In this document: one piece after another, positions 5,515 to 6,086 of the stretch
How positions within the stretch are numbered: the first letter of the stretch is position 1
Layout: each line of letters starts with the position of its first letter
Assembly (NCBI GenBank): GCA_002495735.1
Contig: DAGM01000042.1
Coordinates: 7,975 to 14,060 of the forward strand
DNA: 6,086 nucleotides
Direction: 5' to 3'
Source of the DNA: Euryarchaeota archaeon UBA54
GTDB lineage: Archaea > Thermoplasmatota > Poseidoniia > Poseidoniales > Thalassarchaeaceae
Notes under the pieces: model-generated
The model's input: the letters and a program-made list of their open reading frames with translations, nothing else
What the model was told of the DNA's origin: nothing
Databases searched by the model: none
Program-made: the position numbers and the translations under genes

Positions 5515-5518
5515 TGAC

Positions 5519-6086
5519 ATGGCTCTCGACGAAGTGCTCGACGATTTTCTCTCGCAACAGGCCCCGAGGGTGCATCGTTCCGACCGGCGGTTGGCAAGAG
5601 TAGTGCGCGAGGCCTATCCCATTGGCGTACCGGCTCTAATCATGAAGTCGAGCACTGACAGACTGGGAGAATCGGCAGGCTACTCTTTCCATCTCGGGAC
5701 GCCAGACGATCTGTTGCGTCGCGTCGCTTCGTGGTTGCTGACAGGTGCTGGCGATGACCAGCGCGTGCTTCTGCGTCTGGTGAGTCGTCTTTGGGCCCGA
5801 CATGGTCGAGAGGACGTGGCCCTAGCAGCCCTACTACTAGCTAACCTCGACCACGCCGCGCTGGGTACCGACCCGTGGTCAGTGCTCGCTGCATCAACAA
5901 GGGGCAGCGAGCCAGCCGAGGCCCTCTTACTGAGCATCGAAGAACTTCTGCGAGCAGGTCGAGAGATGCCGGTTGACGAGGTGCTGATAGCGTGGTGCGA
6001 CGGTCGTAAGGTGGACGGTCACATGGCCCTCCTCGTCAGTTATGCAGGTACGGTGCGCGGGCATACGGTGAGTAGGGGGGTGCTGA
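5519..6086 (+). CDS. Helical repeat (HEAT/ARM-like) protein, N-terminal part (runs off window end)
   Basis: From ATG 5519 the frame is open for 189 codons to the window edge, so the gene is incomplete at its 3' side. The start MALDEVLDDFLSQQAPRVHR is followed by mostly helical sequence with leucine- and alanine-rich amphipathic units, such as LLRLVSRLWARHGREDVALA (85-104, then ALLLANL) and EALLLSIEELLRAGREMPVD (134-153, then EVLIAW). These look like antiparallel helix pairs of a HEAT/ARM-type array. The pattern of W, then RHGRED, then an alanine/leucine-rich helix recalls AlkD-type DNA alkylation repair proteins, but no catalytic residue can be confirmed in a fragment, so that is only a lead. 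No signal peptide or membrane segment is seen. It lies 7 nt after the TerB-like gene with a GAGGT site overlapping that stop codon, so the two probably form an operon and may work together. Confidence 0.7.
   Translation, partial: MALDEVLDDFLSQQAPRVHRSDRRLARVVREAYPIGVPALIMKSSTDRLGESAGYSFHLGTPDDLLRRVASWLLTGAGDDQRVLLRLVSRLWARHGREDVALAALLLANLDHAALGTDPWSVLAASTRGSEPAEALLLSIEELLRAGREMPVDEVLIAWCDGRKVDGHMALLVSYAGTVRGHTVSRGVL

Noticed and set aside
1..6086. CRISPR arrays, insertion sequences, attachment sites or long direct repeats
   Set aside because: No regularly spaced repeats, transposase or integrase motifs, or terminal inverted repeats were seen on either strand.

Overview
The window most likely comes from an archaeon. 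The key evidence is a complete archaeal-type DnaG (a single TOPRIM domain after the archaea-specific N-terminal domain, with no bacterial zinc finger or helicase-interaction domain). An Lrp/AsnC-type regulator and several genes with no Shine-Dalgarno site but a TATA-like box about 28 bp before the ATG agree with this. GC content is moderate, with short spacers. A euryarchaeal lineage such as the marine Thermoplasmata-related groups is plausible, but that is inference and cannot be settled from sequence alone.

Layout. (1) Positions 1-86, minus strand: the first 28 codons of a gene that leaves the window. (2) 87-229: an AT-rich divergent promoter region with two dyads. (3) 230-652, plus: a complete Lrp/AsnC-family regulator. 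(4) 662-1216, minus: a peroxiredoxin-like thioredoxin-fold protein with a CNHC motif, converging on the regulator with only 9 nt between. (5) 1245-3545, minus: a 766-residue TPR protein with one N-terminal membrane anchor. (6) 3546-3654: a spacer with two perfect hairpins, one overlapping the dnaG stop codon. (7) 3655-4818, minus: dnaG, whose start is best set by a strong ribosome binding site. (8) 4819-5043: a divergent spacer with three short hairpins and a TATA-like element. (9) 5044-5511, plus: a small helical protein resembling the TerB-like fold. (10) 5519 to the window end, plus: a 189-codon N-terminal part of an all-helical, HEAT-like protein that leaves the window.

How the genes relate. 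dnaG, the TPR gene and the redoxin gene lie in the same direction and could share transcripts, although the tandem hairpins and a separate promoter-like box before the TPR gene suggest dnaG may be uncoupled. The TerB-like and HEAT-like genes are 7 nt apart and very probably form an operon, divergent from dnaG. The regulator sits at the other end with its own intergenic region, where it may control itself and the divergent gene at 1-86. No mobile element, CRISPR array, tRNA or rRNA was seen. Nothing here amounts to a clearly new system. The TerB-like/HEAT-like pair and the dnaG-flanking hairpins are the parts least explained.
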